NCBI GenBank assembly: GCA_020850615.1 | Contig: JADZEI010000037.1 | Span: 1 to 61,431 of the forward strand | Direction of reading: 5' to 3' | Length of the DNA stretch: 61,431 nt | Source: Dehalococcoidia bacterium | GTDB lineage: Bacteria > Chloroflexota > Dehalococcoidia > Tepidiformales > Tepidiformaceae | Shown: one piece after another, positions 43,629 to 52,322 of the stretch | Position numbering within the stretch: the first letter of the stretch is position 1 | Layout of the letters: each line of letters opens with the position of its first letter | Position numbers and translations under genes: made by a program | The notes under the pieces: generated by a model | The model's input: the letters and a program-made list of their open reading frames with translations, nothing else | What the model was told of the DNA's origin: nothing | Database searches by the model: none

Positions 43629-43676
43629 CCGCGGGCGCGGTGCCGTCGCGCGCTGCCGCGCAAGCGAGCGCCCGCC

Positions 43677-43682
43677 TACACT
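43677..43682 (+). promoter_or_regulatory. -10 element TACACT, leaderless start
   Basis: TACACT, six bases, then GTG 43689. Confidence 0.55.
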
Positions 43683-43688
43683 CACCCC

Positions 43689-44372
43689 GTGGCCCGCTTC
43701 ATCCTCTTCGACGTCGACATGACCCTGATCAGCACGCTCCGCGCCGGGCGCACCGCTCTCGCCGGCGCGTTCGAGGACCTGTTCGGGCTCGAAGACCCGA
43801 TTGGCGACACGCGCATCGACGGCCGCACGGACCACGCCATCTTCCGCGAGATCATCGCCCGCCACAGCCTCGCCGACGGCGACATTGACGCCGTCTACCG
43901 GCGCGTCTGCGATGCCTACCTCGAACGGCTGCCGCGGGCCCTTGCCGAGCGGGAGGGGTTCGTCCTCCCGGGTGTTCCCGCGCTCCTCGATGCGCTCGCC
44001 GCGAGCCACCGGGCCGTCGGCCTGGCCACCGGCAACATGCGCCGCGGCGCCGCCATCAAGCTCGGCGCGTTCGGCCTCTGGGAGCGCTTCCCCACCGGCG
44101 GCTTCGGCGACGACACCCCCGTCCGCGCCGAGCTCGTGGCCGAAGCGATCCACTCTCTCGCGGAGCATCTCGGCCTCCCGGCCCACCCCCACGACGCCAT
44201 CGTCATCGGCGACACCCCGCTCGATGTCGAAGCCGCCCACCACGCCGGCGCCCGCGCGCTCGGCGTCGCCACCGGCCGCTACACCGTCGACGAGCTGCTC
44301 GCATCCGGCGCCGAACACGCCCTCCCCGACCTCGGCGACACCCCCGCTGTCCTCCGCATCCTCACGTCCTGA
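43689..44372 (+). CDS. HAD-family hydrolase (phosphatase-like)
   Basis: A 227-residue haloacid-dehalogenase-superfamily protein. Motif I is FILFDVDMTLI (nucleophile and acid/base Asp), motif II is VGLATGNMRRGA, and motif IV is HDAIVIGDTPLDVEAAHHAG. A helical cap lies between about 16 and 90, as in phosphoglycolate-phosphatase-like members. The substrate is not predictable. The leaderless-type -10 supports GTG 43689. Confidence 0.9.
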   Translation: MARFILFDVDMTLISTLRAGRTALAGAFEDLFGLEDPIGDTRIDGRTDHAIFREIIARHSLADGDIDAVYRRVCDAYLERLPRALAEREGFVLPGVPALLDALAASHRAVGLATGNMRRGAAIKLGAFGLWERFPTGGFGDDTPVRAELVAEAIHSLAEHLGLPAHPHDAIVIGDTPLDVEAAHHAGARALGVATGRYTVDELLASGAEHALPDLGDTPAVLRILTS

Positions 44373-44869
44373 CAGGCGCGACCGCGGGGCGCTGGCATCG
44401 GTGAGGTGGTGCGTGCCAATTCGCGTGTGGTGACCACACCGCAGAGGCGTGTGGTGGTGTGTGGTTCCGCCGCCCGCCACATCGAGGGGCCGTGAGCTGG
44501 TTCGCGGCGCCGCAGGCGTAGCCGCGGAGCATTGCTCCGCGGGATTGTCCGTGCCATGCCGCCGCGCCAGCGCCCGCTTATCCGCCAGCCACTGCTGCGC
44601 TGGGCGCCGAGTTCGGGCGGCCGTCGGCCAGGGTCGCGGTCTGGGGACATCGCAGGCCATGGGGTGGGCGAGCGTGGGGTGATCCATGGCGGCGCCTCGC
44701 ACTTGTGGAGCTGGTGAGGTCGTGATGTGGGTGGTGGGTGGCGCCTGGAGTGATGGTGTCGTGGCGCTGGTGTGGGATGCCTGTCAGGGTTGGTGAGGGG
44801 CGGGCGGAAATGGCAGGGGTGGGTGGCAGTCGTGGTGGTGGCCGCGGACGTCGCGCTGTCGCGGAGCGG

Positions 44870-44930
44870 TGTCGCCTGGGGCGCGCGGGCGCTCGCTGAC
44901 GCGCGCGCTACTGATGCGCCCGCTAACTGA
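44870..44930 (-). repeat. Repeat family C, single copy
   Basis: Minus strand: GCATCAGTAGCGCGCGCGTC, then AGCGAGCGCCCGCGC and CCCCAGGCGACACCGC. It agrees with the copy at 19076 in its second half better than the tandem array does. Confidence 0.7.
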
Positions 44931-44972
44931 TGTCGGACGCCTGGCCCGCGCCGGTCGCCGTCCGCGTTCGGG

Positions 44973-44978
44973 CATAAT
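44973..44978 (+). promoter_or_regulatory. -10 element CATAAT, leaderless start
   Basis: CATAAT, six bases, then ATG 44985. No ribosome site. Confidence 0.5.
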
Positions 44979-44984
44979 GCGGCG

Positions 44985-45461
44985 ATGGTTGCGCTTCGCA
45001 CCCCCGCACCGGACGAGGTCGGCCGCGATTGGGCCGAGTTCACCGGCGGCGCGCCGGTCCTGGCCGCTTTTGGCGCGTTCATGCCCGCCGATGTCGAGGC
45101 CCTCGAGCTCGTGGACGAAGCCGCGGGCCGGCGCGCGCTCATTACCTGGAAGCAGGAGGGCGACACGGCCGAGTTGGTCAGCGTGCACGCCGCGCCCCCG
45201 GGCGGCGGCGCCGGGGCCGAGCTCCTTGCGGTCATCGAAGCGCGCCTTCGTGCGGCCGGTGTGCGCCGCCTCCTCGTCGCGACCACGAACGACAACATTG
45301 ATGCCGTCCGCTTCTACCAGCGCCACGGCTTCCGGCTCGTCCGCATCCACCTCGACTGGATGGACCGCGTCCGCGAGCGGAAGCCGCACGTGCCCCGCAC
45401 CGGCAACCACGGCCTCCCCCTCCAGGACCTCTGGGAGCTGGAAAAGCAACTGGCGCCGTAG
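44985..45461 (+). CDS. GNAT-family N-acetyltransferase
   Basis: A 158-residue acetyltransferase. Motif A is ELVSVHAAPPGGGAGAELL (Q/R-x-x-G-x-G/A replaced by a Gly-rich loop). The C-terminal NDNIDAVRFYQRHGFRLVRI is the standard motif B (N..A..FY...GF). The acceptor is unknown. It converges on the MoaD-like gene. Confidence 0.88.
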   Translation: MVALRTPAPDEVGRDWAEFTGGAPVLAAFGAFMPADVEALELVDEAAGRRALITWKQEGDTAELVSVHAAPPGGGAGAELLAVIEARLRAAGVRRLLVATTNDNIDAVRFYQRHGFRLVRIHLDWMDRVRERKPHVPRTGNHGLPLQDLWELEKQLAP

Positions 45462-45505
45462 GTTTCCCCACGGCGCCAGCCAGGTCTCGTTGCGCTGCGG
45501 TCGCG

Positions 45506-45766
45506 TTAGCCGCCGGCGATCGCCGCCAGCAGGTGTACTTCCGCGCCCTCCGCCACCGCCTGGTCGAGGTTGAAGATCTCCTCGCTCCCGACCGCGATGA
45601 ACAGCTCCGGCCGCACCCCGTTCTCATCGACCACGCGGCCGGCGAGCCCGGGATGCTGCCGCACCAGGTCTTCGATGACCGCCCGCACCGTCGCACCGGA
45701 GGCGGGGACCTGCGCCGCGCCTCCGGTCATCGACCGCATCATCGCCGGGATGAACACCGTGGCCAC
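45506..45766 (-). CDS. MoaD/ThiS-family sulfur-carrier-like protein
   Basis: An 86-residue beta-grasp protein ending AAIAGG. The C-terminal Gly-Gly is what MoaD and ThiS need for thiocarboxylation. Other marks are TVRAVIEDLVRQHPGL and PELFIAVGSEEIFNLDQ. It is the last gene of the first molybdenum-hydroxylase operon, two bases after the large subunit. This suggests a MoaD role in making molybdopterin for that enzyme. The N-terminus FIPAMMRSMTGGAAQV agrees with the MoaD variant found with other molybdo- or tungsto-enzymes. Confidence 0.87.
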   Translation of the reverse strand: MATVFIPAMMRSMTGGAAQVPASGATVRAVIEDLVRQHPGLAGRVVDENGVRPELFIAVGSEEIFNLDQAVAEGAEVHLLAAIAGG

Positions 45767-45768
45767 GC

Positions 45769-48006
45769 TCAGCCGAGCTTCCCGGTGGTCTCGAGGATCC
45801 GCCGCGGCGACATGGGCAGCTGCGTCTGCCGCTGGCCCGTCGCCCGGTAGACCGCGTTCGCGATCGCCGCCAGCGGCGGGACGATCGGCGGTTCGCCCGC
45901 ACCCCGCACGCCGTACGGATGCAGCGGGTTCGGCACCTCCACCAGGATCGTGTCGATCATCGGCACGTCCAGCGTCGTCGGGATCCGGTAGTCCAGGTAG
46001 CCCGCGTTCACCATCCGGCCGGTCTCGTCGTAGTAGTACTCCTCGTTGAGCGCCCAGCCGATGCCCTGAGCGGCGCCGCCCTGCAGTTGCCCTTCGACGT
46101 ACGACGGGTGCACCGCCGTACCGACGTCCTGGACGGCCGTGTAGCGCAGGATCTGCACCTTGCCGGTGTCCGGGTCGACCTCGACATCGACGATGTGGTG
46201 CGCGAAGCCGCCGCCCTGGAGGAAGCCCGCGTTCACCGACCCGCTCACGGTCAGCCCGGGCCCGCGCCCAACGACGTTCTCCGCGATCTGCTTGAAGGTG
46301 CCGGTCTTGCTGCCGTCAGCCGTCGAGAACACCCCGTTCGAGAACGAGATCGCGTCCGCGGGCACGTTCCAGGCGGTCGCCAGCCGTGCCGTCATCTCCT
46401 TGATCAGGTTCCGGCCCGCTTCGACCACGGCCATGCCGCTGGCGAACGTCACGCGGCTGCCCGCGGTGACGTCGTTGTAGCCAACAGCATCGGTGTCCAC
46501 GACCGCGGGCTTCACGTCCTCGTACTCCACGCCGATCGTCTCGGCCAGCTGCATCGCCAGGGACGCGCGCGTCCCGCCGATGTCCGTGCTGCCTTCGACG
46601 AGGCTCACCGTGCCGTCCGGCTGGACCGTGACGTTCACGCTCGAACGCAGGCCGACGTTGAACCAGAAGCCGGAAGCCACGCCGCGGCCGCGGTTCGGAC
46701 CTTCGAGCGGCGCGTTGTAGTGCGGCGAATCCAGCGCCGCCTCCACGCACTCCGCGTGCCCGATCCGGGAGAAGGGCATGCCCATCGGCCCGCGCGACCC
46801 TTCGTGCGACGAGTTCGCCAGGCGCAGCTTCAGCGGGTCCATCCCCAGCTTCTCCGCCGCTTTGTCGACGAGCTGCTCGATCGCGAAGGCCGCCGCCGGC
46901 GAGCTCGGCGCGCGGTAGTCCTGCGTCCGCGGCTTGTTCACCACCACGTCGAACGCGTCGATCTTGACGTGCTCGATGTCGTAGCAGGCCGCCGCGACCA
47001 TCGTCGCGTAGGTCGCGGCCGCGCCGGGGTAGGCGCCGTTCTCGTAGGCCATGTCCGCCTTGAGCGCCTTGAACTTGCCGTCCTTGGTGGCACCCAGCGT
47101 GGCCCGGATCGACGTGCCGGGCGTCGGGCCCGTCCCCTCGAACACGTCCGAGCGGTCCATCGTGAGCTTGACCGGCTTGCCCGTCTTGCGGGCGAGCACG
47201 GCCGCGACCGGCTCCAGGTACACCGCGATCTTGCCGCCGAAGCCGCCGCCGATCTCCGTCGGGATCACCTTAATCTTCGAGATCGGGTGGCCCAGGATCT
47301 GGCTGCAGTTCTGGCGCGCCGGGAACGAACCCTGCGTGCAGGTCCAGATCACGACCTGGCCATCCGGGTTCCAGGTCGCGGTTGCCGCCTGGGGCTCGAT
47401 GTAGCCCTGGTGCACCATCTTCGTCGAGGTCACGATGTCCACGACGACGTCGCACTCGGCCAGCGCCGCATCCGCATCACCGAACGCCGAGAGCGTGTGC
47501 GCCACGATGTTTGACGGGTTCTCGCCCGGGCCCGTGGGCGTCCGAGAGCGCATCGCCTCGTGCAGGATCGGTGCGCCCGGCAGCATTGCCTCGCGCACGT
47601 CGAGCACGGGCGGCAGGACCTCGTAGTTGACCTCGATCAGCGCAGCTGCGTCGCGCGCGATCTCGTCCGTGATCGCCGCCACCGCCGCCACGGCGTGGCC
47701 GCGATAGAGCGCCTTCGTCCCGGCCATCAGGTTCGCGGACAGGTCGGGGAGCTGGTCCACGGTCTGCCCCGGGGCGCAGAAGTCCGCCGCCGTCATGACC
47801 GCCTTCACGCCCGGCAGCGCTTCCGCCTTCGAGGTGTCGATCCCGCGGATCTTCGCGTGCGCGTGCGGGCTGCGGAGCACGTACCCCCGCAGCATCCCCG
47901 GCAGGCGCGTGTCCGCACCGTACTGCGCCCGGCCCGTGACCTTATCGATGCCATCCGGGCGCACGGGCCGCGTGCCAATCACCCGGTAGTTCGGCTTGTC
48001 TGTCAT
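45769..48006 (-). CDS. Xanthine-dehydrogenase-family molybdenum-binding subunit
   Basis: A 745-residue catalytic subunit of a molybdenum hydroxylase. The aldehyde-oxidase a/b hammerhead begins GKVTGRAQYGADTRLPGML-like (GIDKVTGRAQYGAD). GGGFGGKIAVYLEPVAA contacts the cofactor. The C-terminal GVRGAGEPPIVPPLAAI holds the catalytic Glu. The active-site loop reads QDYRAPSSPAAAF instead of the AYRGAGRPE of form II enzymes, so the substrate may be unusual. It works with the FAD and 2Fe-2S proteins upstream in the same operon. Substrate unknown. Confidence 0.93.
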   Translation of the reverse strand: MTDKPNYRVIGTRPVRPDGIDKVTGRAQYGADTRLPGMLRGYVLRSPHAHAKIRGIDTSKAEALPGVKAVMTAADFCAPGQTVDQLPDLSANLMAGTKALYRGHAVAAVAAITDEIARDAAALIEVNYEVLPPVLDVREAMLPGAPILHEAMRSRTPTGPGENPSNIVAHTLSAFGDADAALAECDVVVDIVTSTKMVHQGYIEPQAATATWNPDGQVVIWTCTQGSFPARQNCSQILGHPISKIKVIPTEIGGGFGGKIAVYLEPVAAVLARKTGKPVKLTMDRSDVFEGTGPTPGTSIRATLGATKDGKFKALKADMAYENGAYPGAAATYATMVAAACYDIEHVKIDAFDVVVNKPRTQDYRAPSSPAAAFAIEQLVDKAAEKLGMDPLKLRLANSSHEGSRGPMGMPFSRIGHAECVEAALDSPHYNAPLEGPNRGRGVASGFWFNVGLRSSVNVTVQPDGTVSLVEGSTDIGGTRASLAMQLAETIGVEYEDVKPAVVDTDAVGYNDVTAGSRVTFASGMAVVEAGRNLIKEMTARLATAWNVPADAISFSNGVFSTADGSKTGTFKQIAENVVGRGPGLTVSGSVNAGFLQGGGFAHHIVDVEVDPDTGKVQILRYTAVQDVGTAVHPSYVEGQLQGGAAQGIGWALNEEYYYDETGRMVNAGYLDYRIPTTLDVPMIDTILVEVPNPLHPYGVRGAGEPPIVPPLAAIANAVYRATGQRQTQLPMSPRRILETTGKLG

Positions 48007-48023
48007 ATCCCTTCCTCTCCGGC

Positions 48024-48506
48024 TCAGGCGGGCGTCCGCCGCATGTCGGCTGCCGCATCCAGCACCGCGCGCACGATCTTGTCGTACCCCGTGCAGCGGC
48101 AGAGGTTCCCGGCGAGCCAGTGGCGGATCCGCGCCTCGTCGGCGTCCGGCTCCTTATCGAGCAGCGCCTTCGCGGCGACGATGAAGCCCGGCGTGCAGAT
48201 GCCGCACTGCAGCGCGGCGTTCTCGAGGAAGCTGGTCTGCAGCGGGTGGAGCTCCTCGCCGTTCGCCACGCCTTCGATCGTCGTGATCTCGACGCCGTTC
48301 GCTTCGACCGCGAGCACGCAGCAGGCGTTCACCAGCGCGCCGTCGAAGACGACGTTGCAGGCGCCGCAATTGCCGTTGTTGCAGCCTTCCTTCGAGCCCG
48401 TGAGCCCGAGCTCGTCCCGCAGCGCCGCCAGCAGGCTGGCGCCCGGCTCCGCCAGGAACTCCACGTCCTCGCCGTTGATTCGCGTTGTGATGTGCTTCTT
48501 GCTCAT
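48024..48506 (-). CDS. 2Fe-2S subunit of molybdenum hydroxylase
   Basis: A 160-residue small subunit. Plant-type 2Fe-2S site: GCNNGNCGACNVVFDGALVNAC. Second all-helical 2Fe-2S site: CGICTPG and [15 protein letters not shown]. All eight cysteines are present (the first cluster by C-x4-C-x2-C and a distal C). It passes electrons from the Mo centre to FAD. ATG 48506 overlaps the stop of the FAD-subunit gene, and 17 bases separate it from the large subunit. Confidence 0.95.
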   Translation of the reverse strand: MSKKHITTRINGEDVEFLAEPGASLLAALRDELGLTGSKEGCNNGNCGACNVVFDGALVNACCVLAVEANGVEITTIEGVANGEELHPLQTSFLENAALQCGICTPGFIVAAKALLDKEPDADEARIRHWLAGNLCRCTGYDKIVRAVLDAAADMRRTPA

Positions 48507-49378
48507 GCCTTCCTCGCCCGCTCCACTGCCTTTTCGATGACCCGCGTGACCAGGACGCCCGCGAGATGCCGCCGCTGGTCCGCCGAACCGCGCATGTCCG
48601 TGATCGGCCGCGCCGCCGCGCGCGCCGCCGCCGCTGCCGCCGCGATCGTGTCCGCGGAGACGGGCTTGCCGGCGAGCGCCGCGCCCGTCTCGGCGACCAG
48701 CAGCGCCGTCGGCGCAACCGCGCCGATGGCGATCCGCGCAGCCGTGAAGGTCGCGCCGTCCGCCGAGAGGGTCACGTTCGCCGCCGCGTTCGCGACCGCG
48801 ATGTCCATTTCGTTGCGCGGGATGAACCGCTCGAAGGCGGCGCCGCTGTTCGCCGCCGGCGCCGGGAAGGTCAGCGAGACGAGCAGTTCGCCCGGCTGGA
48901 GCACGTTCGCGCCCGGTCCGGTGCAGAACGACTCCACCGGCACGGTCCGCCGCCCGCCGCGCCCCGCGATCTCGCAGGTGGCGCCGAGCGCGATCAGCGT
49001 CGGGATCGAGTCCCCGGCCGGCGAGCTGTTGCAGAGGTTGCCGCCCAGGCTGGCGCGCGACTGGATCTGGATGCCGCCGATCAGCGAAGCCGAGTCGATC
49101 AGCGCCGGGAAGCGCCGCGCCACTTCGGCGTCGTTGTAGAGGCGCGCGCAGGCGACTGCCGCGCCCACGCGCAGGCTCCCGTCGGCGCCGATGCTGTATT
49201 CCATCAGCTCCGGGATCTTCTTGACGTCGAGCATGATGCCGACCTGGCGCCGCCGCTCGCGGACCTGGATGATCAGGTCTGTCCCGCCGGCGAACGGCCG
49301 CGCGTCGGCCCCGTGCTCGCTGAGCACGGCCACCGCGTCGTCCACGCTCGACGGGGCAATGTAGTCTTTTACCGCCAT
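48503..49378 (-). CDS. FAD-binding subunit of molybdenum hydroxylase
   Basis: A 291-residue medium subunit (CoxM/CutM type). FAD contacts: ARPFAGGTDLIIQVRERR and QIQSRASLGGNLCNSSPAGD. The C-terminal CO-dehydrogenase flavoprotein domain follows (about 180-285). It is the first gene of the operon 49378-45506, with subunits in the order FAD, Fe-S, Mo, MoaD. The upstream spacer is 266 bases and may hold the promoter, but no clear boxes were seen. Confidence 0.94.
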   Translation of the reverse strand: MAVKDYIAPSSVDDAVAVLSEHGADARPFAGGTDLIIQVRERRRQVGIMLDVKKIPELMEYSIGADGSLRVGAAVACARLYNDAEVARRFPALIDSASLIGGIQIQSRASLGGNLCNSSPAGDSIPTLIALGATCEIAGRGGRRTVPVESFCTGPGANVLQPGELLVSLTFPAPAANSGAAFERFIPRNEMDIAVANAAANVTLSADGATFTAARIAIGAVAPTALLVAETGAALAGKPVSADTIAAAAAAARAAARPITDMRGSADQRRHLAGVLVTRVIEKAVERARKA

Positions 49379-49597
49379 GAGCCCCCTCGTTCTTCGCCGG
49401 GTTTGGCCCCCGGCGATATGCTCCGCAAGGCATAACGATAGACGCGGCTATAGGCAAGGGCCGCGGGGCTTATCCGGCGCAGGTGGCGTACGAATTCACG
49501 GTTCGAGATTCGCGGCTCCCGCGCGCGTGCAAGCGCAGCTCCGCGCGCACCTGGCCCAACTGCCGCCGCGCCAGCGCCCGATGCCCGCGCCCCAGGC

Positions 49598-49640
49598 GTG
49601 AACCGTGAATCGTGAACCGTGAATCGCCAGGGCCGTGAAT
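49598..49640. repeat. Heptanucleotide repeat, unit GTGAAYC
   Basis: Four units (GTGAACC, GTGAATC twice) at 49598-49625 and a fifth GTGAATC at 49634-49640, five bases from the stop of the SDR gene (49645). The first 26 bases are identical to 149-174, almost 50 kb away. Confidence 0.85.
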
Positions 49641-49644
49641 CGCC

Positions 49645-50517
49645 CTAGTTCGACGTCCGCCCCCCATCCACGTTGATCGCCTGCCCCGTAATCCACGCCC
49701 CCATGTCGCTGCACAAGAACACCGACATGTAGGCGATGTCCATGCCGTCGCTCGCCCAGCCCAGCGGCACGCTCTGGCGCACGGCTTCCCAGCGCTCGCC
49801 CCGGCCAATGTCGTCGAGCCGGGCCGTCTCCACCGCGCCGGGATTGATGCTGTTCACCCGCACCTGGTGCGGCGCCAGCTCCTGAGCGAAGCACTTCGAG
49901 AACATGTCGAGGGCTGCCTTGCTCGCGGAATAGGCCGCGATGTTCAGCATCGGCGTCTTGCCCGCGATCGAGGAGATGTTCACGATCGCGCCGCCTTCGC
50001 CCTGCCGGACCATCTCCCGCGCCGCCGCCCGCGAAACGAGCATCGAGCCCGTCACGTTCACGTCGAGCACGCGCCGCCAGACCGCCGTGTCGACGTCGAG
50101 CACGGGCACGCGGTCCTTGCCGCGGGCCATGCTCGCGTTGTTCACCACGTAGTCCACCCGCCCCGTCTCCGCCAGGACGCGCGCCATCATCCGCTCGACC
50201 GCGTCCTCGTCGGAGATGTCGAGCACCACGGGGATGACGTTGCCGCCGGCTGCCGCGATCTCGCCGGCCACCGACTCGATGTCGCGCCAGCCGATCTCCT
50301 GCTCGTCCGGGGGGAGCGACTTCGGGTCCTTGCCGGTACCGGTGATGACGACGTTCGCGCCCTGGCGTGCGAATTCGAGCGCGGTCATCCGGCCGATGCC
50401 GCGGAGGCGGCCCGCGCCCGTGACAATCGCGGTCTTGCCGCGCATCTCCGGCGCCCAGCAGCCGCGCGAAATGTGCCCGCGCGCGACCGCGTCCGGGGTC
50501 AGGTTGCTATCTGCCAC
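49645..50517 (-). CDS. Short-chain dehydrogenase/reductase
   Basis: A 290-residue NAD(P)-dependent oxidoreductase. The Rossmann start KTAIVTGAGRLRGIGRMTAL has the TGxxxGxG pattern with one insertion. NNAS (DYVVNNASMARG), catalytic Ser (VNISSIAGK) and YSASK (Tyr-x3-Lys) are present. The end, GQAINVDGG, is classical. About 25 residues lie before the core (VADSNLTPDAVARG...). It is the last gene of the cox-type operon after an enoyl-CoA hydratase. It could be a 3-hydroxyacyl-CoA dehydrogenase, but that is an inference. Confidence 0.92.
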   Translation of the reverse strand: MADSNLTPDAVARGHISRGCWAPEMRGKTAIVTGAGRLRGIGRMTALEFARQGANVVITGTGKDPKSLPPDEQEIGWRDIESVAGEIAAAGGNVIPVVLDISDEDAVERMMARVLAETGRVDYVVNNASMARGKDRVPVLDVDTAVWRRVLDVNVTGSMLVSRAAAREMVRQGEGGAIVNISSIAGKTPMLNIAAYSASKAALDMFSKCFAQELAPHQVRVNSINPGAVETARLDDIGRGERWEAVRQSVPLGWASDGMDIAYMSVFLCSDMGAWITGQAINVDGGRTSN

Positions 50518-50624
50518 AGTGTCTACTTCCGTTCGGTGCGTCAGGGCGCTGCAGCCAGGAGCTCCGCGCCCCCGCGACCTGCACCGCGACGATACGGCCC
50601 ACGGGCGGCGGCGTGCCACCCGCC

Positions 50625-51431
50625 TCAGCCGCGCGGGCCGCCGTACACCGACCGGATGCTCTCGCCCGCGTCGAAGCGCGCCTGGATGGCGCGCATCGTC
50701 GCGATCGCCTCCGGGGTCGTGGCAACGCCCTGGAACACGCGCTGCTCGTTGGCGAGCGCGTCCGCCAGGCTCAGGTCGTCGTTCGCGACGAGGATCTGCT
50801 TGAGCGCGGCGAGCGCCATCGCCGGCCGGCTCGCCAGCTCCGCTGCCCACGCGAGCGCGACCTCGACGGCCTTGCCCGCGGGCACGACTTCGTTCACTCC
50901 GCCGAGCTCGTAGACCCGCCGCGCCGTCATCGGCCGCCCGAGCATGACCAGCTCCGCCGTGGCCGTGCGCCCGATGATGCGCGCGACGCGGCTCGTCCCG
51001 CCGATGCCCGTCGTCAGCGCGATCTGCACCTCCGGCTGGGCGAAGAGCGCCTGTTCCTCGGCGATCCGCAGGTCGCAGGCCCAGCCCAGCTCCGCGCCGC
51101 CGCCCGAGCAGTCGCCCGACACGGCGGCGATCGTGACCACGTCCGTCTTCCCGATTTCGAACAGCGCGTCGTACCAGGCGCGGCCCGGTGCGGTCGTCGG
51201 CTTCCCTTCGATGCCGTCGGCGAGGTCCTGCAGCCAGGCGTGCTCGAACCAGTGGCCGGGCACGCCGGAGGCGAGCACGGTGACCCGCGCGCCCGTCTCC
51301 CGCGCATCCTTCATCGTCGCGGCGAGCTCCGCGATCCCCTCCCACGAGCCGTGGTTGTTGATCGCGGGGTTGCTCATCGTCACGAGCGCCACGCCCTCCC
51401 GCGGGCGCTCCAGCGTCACGAACTGGCCCAT
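50625..51431 (-). CDS. Enoyl-CoA hydratase/isomerase family protein (crotonase fold)
   Basis: A 268-residue crotonase. The first oxyanion-hole region HWFEHAWLQDLADG is unusual compared with the GxGFCAGxD-type motif. The second, VSGDCSGGGAELGWACDLRIA, is clear, followed by FAQPEVQIALTTGIGGTSRV with the catalytic-position Glu. It lies between coxM-like and SDR genes in one operon, which suggests beta-oxidation-like handling of a CoA thioester. ATG 51431 has GAGGAGGGCC upstream. Confidence 0.9.
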   Translation of the reverse strand: MGQFVTLERPREGVALVTMSNPAINNHGSWEGIAELAATMKDARETGARVTVLASGVPGHWFEHAWLQDLADGIEGKPTTAPGRAWYDALFEIGKTDVVTIAAVSGDCSGGGAELGWACDLRIAEEQALFAQPEVQIALTTGIGGTSRVARIIGRTATAELVMLGRPMTARRVYELGGVNEVVPAGKAVEVALAWAAELASRPAMALAALKQILVANDDLSLADALANEQRVFQGVATTPEAIATMRAIQARFDAGESIRSVYGGPRG

Positions 51432-51470
51432 GTGGCCCTCCTCGCCGCTATCCGGCGGCGAGACGGTACA

Positions 51471-52322
51471 CTACCGCGCCGCCGCCCGCTCCAGCGCCCG
51501 GCGGGTGAACACCTTCACCATCGCCCGGCGGTACTCCTCGCTGGCGTGGAGGTCCACGTTCACGTCCTCCAGCGTGTCGCCGGCGACGGCCGCGGCCGCG
51601 GCGATGCTCTCGGCGTTCGCGGGGCGCCCGGCGAGCAGCTCCTCCACGTTCGGCAGCCGCTGCGCGTGCGTGCTCGCGCCGGTCACCGCCACCCGCGCCG
51701 ACCGCACGACACCGCCCTCGACATCGAGCGCCGCCGCCACGCCGACGATCGCGTAGTGCGATGCGCGCTGGTGCAGCTTCGCGTAGCCGGCGCTCCGCAG
51801 CGGGCGGAACTGCACCCCGGCGATGATCTCGTCCGGCCCCAGGTCCACCGTGAACAGGTCCTGGAAGAAGTCCTCGGCGGCGACGGCGCGCCAGCCGCCC
51901 GGCCCCTTGATGTGGACCTCCGCGCCAAGAGCCACGACCACCGCCGGCATGTCCGCCGAGGGGTCGGCGTGGGCCAGGCTGCCGCCCAGCGTGCCCTTGT
52001 GCCGGATCTGCGGGTCGCCAATCTCCCCCGCCGCCTCCGGGACCACCGGGCAGAGCCGCCGCAGCAGCTCGGACTGCTGCACCTCGTGGTGGGTCGTCGT
52101 CGCGCCGATTTCGACCTTCCCGTCCTTCTCGCGGATGCCCGACAGGCCGGCGATCCGGGAGATGTCGATCAGCGACGACGGCTCCGAGAGGCGCAGCTTC
52201 ATGAGCGGCACCAGGCTGTGCCCGCCCGCGAGCAGCTTGCCCTCGCCGCCCGTCGCCGCCAGCCGCGCGATCGCGTCGTCGAGGCTCTCCGCGCGCTCGT
52301 AGTCGAACTCGACCGGGATCAT
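51471..52322 (-). CDS. FAD-binding subunit, CO-dehydrogenase type (CoxM-like)
   Basis: A 283-residue medium subunit. EGKLLAGGHSLVPLMKLRL and IRHKGTLGGSLAHADPSADM are the two FAD contacts (AGGHS and TIGG/TLGG motifs). The C-terminal domain starts near 175. It overlaps the stop of the large-subunit gene by four bases. Together with CoxL- and CoxS-like proteins it forms a three-part enzyme. Confidence 0.95.
   Translation of the reverse strand: MIPVEFDYERAESLDDAIARLAATGGEGKLLAGGHSLVPLMKLRLSEPSSLIDISRIAGLSGIREKDGKVEIGATTTHHEVQQSELLRRLCPVVPEAAGEIGDPQIRHKGTLGGSLAHADPSADMPAVVVALGAEVHIKGPGGWRAVAAEDFFQDLFTVDLGPDEIIAGVQFRPLRSAGYAKLHQRASHYAIVGVAAALDVEGGVVRSARVAVTGASTHAQRLPNVEELLAGRPANAESIAAAAAVAGDTLEDVNVDLHASEEYRRAMVKVFTRRALERAAAR

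Larger units (their letters stand above)
44373..44984. other. 612-base intergenic region, no gene
   Basis: It contains a cluster of GTGTGGT words: a palindrome GTGTGGT-G-ACCACAC (44425-44439) and two direct copies within the next 30 bases. A GTGGGTGGTGGGTGG run (near 44726) and a family C repeat (44870-44930) follow. Frames here are low-complexity. GTGTGGT words also occur near 19045. Confidence 0.6.
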
